Source: Fibrivirga algicola
GTDB lineage: Bacteria > Bacteroidota > Bacteroidia > Cytophagales > Spirosomataceae
Length of the DNA: 64,000 bases
NCBI RefSeq assembly: GCF_011742925.1
Contig: NZ_WAEL01000009.1
Span: 62,001-126,000 of the forward strand
Direction of reading: 5' to 3'
In this document: piece by piece, positions 63,746-64,000 of the stretch
How positions within the stretch are numbered: the stretch's first letter is position 1
Layout of the letters: each line of letters begins with the position of its first letter
Notes under the pieces: model-generated
The model's database searches: none
Told to the model about the DNA's origin: nothing
The model's input: only the letters and a program-made list of their open reading frames with translations
Position numbers and translations under genes: made by a program

Positions 63746-64000
63746 TTATTGGCTTACGACTACAGTTTGCCCTTCTTTCAACCCTTCCGTGCCGCTGATA
63801 ATAACTTGTTCGCCGATTTGTAAGCCTTTGTTTACCAGCAGTGTAGTGCCGAAGGTGGGGCCGGGCTGGATAGCGCGGAGGCTAAGCTGCTTACCCTGCA
63901 CGACGTATACGGCGGGCGTGGCGCTGGTGGTGACAAGGGCCGCGCGGGGGATTGTCAAACCACTGGCCCGGCTGGCGTTGGGCACCGAAATACTGGCCGT
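63746..64000 (-). CDS. RND periplasmic adaptor (C-terminal part; cut by window edge)
   Basis: The last 84 codons of an adaptor (membrane-fusion) protein, open to the right edge. The sequence fits the membrane-proximal domain: TIPRAALVTTSATPAVYVVQ, GPTFGTTLLVNKGLQIGEQV, and IISGTEGLKEGQTVVVSQ at the end, the usual family C-terminus. It ends 5 nt before the RND-TolC ATG, so the two are one operon. The N-terminus is outside the window. Confidence 0.88.
   Translation of the reverse strand, partial: TASISVPNASRASGLTIPRAALVTTSATPAVYVVQGKQLSLRAIQPGPTFGTTLLVNKGLQIGEQVIISGTEGLKEGQTVVVSQ

Noticed and set aside
1-64000. tRNA, rRNA and insertion-sequence search by eye
   Set aside because: No GGTTCGA-type T-loop in a cloverleaf context, no rRNA core sequence and no transposase frame or terminal inverted repeats of IS size were found.

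Overview
The window comes from a member of the Bacteroidota, most likely order Cytophagales close to Spirosoma. The signs are a one-piece hybrid two-component regulator with a beta-propeller sensor, RND pumps fused to a TolC-type outer-membrane protein, an ELWxxDGT-repeat remnant, a pappalysin-like lipoprotease, many SpII lipoproteins, several TAnnTTTG-type -7 promoter boxes, and few Shine-Dalgarno sequences. Genus is an inference from gene content, not a proven placement.

Layout. 1-4.0 kb: a hybrid sensor-regulator (minus strand, cut at the left edge). 4.6-8.9 kb: a LytTR regulator, a gene-poor stretch, a secreted DUF1593 nucleoside-hydrolase-like enzyme and a broken ELWxxDGT gene. 9.0-23.3 kb: one long minus-strand operon for a group 2a (cyanobacterial HupSL / mycobacterial Huc type) uptake [NiFe]-hydrogenase: hupS, hupL, maturation protease, two uncharacterised proteins (103 aa and a 498 aa TPR-like protein), hypA, hypB, hypF, hypC, hypD, a four-helix-bundle protein, hypE, an NHL-type propeller, a nickel transporter-like protein, a 76 aa protein and a bifunctional-nuclease (DUF151) gene. 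Every junction in this operon wider than about 35 nt (five of them) is filled by 7-nt-periodic repeats that fold back on themselves. 23.4-33.2 kb: small regulators with their targets (a TetR unit, a LysR divergent from GGCT-MFS-MBL, an AraC-aldo/keto reductase pair), a secreted parvulin, a DinB-family protein and a DJ-1/PfpI protein. 34.0-42.8 kb: a plus-strand heavy-metal efflux operon (small Cys/His-rich protein, CzcA fused to TolC, CzcB, NicO/UreH-like membrane protein, P1B-ATPase). 43.3-59.0 kb: metalloprotease lipoprotein, TPR protein, lipoproteins, AraC plus TetX-like monooxygenase, LOG protein, CPBP protease, ZU5-like lipoprotein, PhlG-like hydrolase, LytS-type kinase, HAD phosphatase and a diheme cytochrome c. 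59.2-64.0 kb: a second RND-TolC fusion (HAE1 type) with its adaptor, cut at the right edge.

How the parts work together. The hydrogenase operon holds the catalytic dimer and a complete nickel insertion and cyanide-ligand pathway (HypA-F plus protease) with its own Ni uptake, but no cytochrome b and no Tat signal, so the electron acceptor is not encoded here. Its promoter carries a perfect palindrome at the -33 position. The metal operon pairs trans-envelope export (CzcA/B/TolC) with inner-membrane export (P1B-ATPase).

The most interesting points are the heptad-repeat hairpins confined to the hydrogenase operon with a four-helix-bundle (S23/Avd-fold) gene between two of them, the uncharacterised hydrogenase partner genes, and the two RND-TolC polyproteins with signal-peptide-like junctions.
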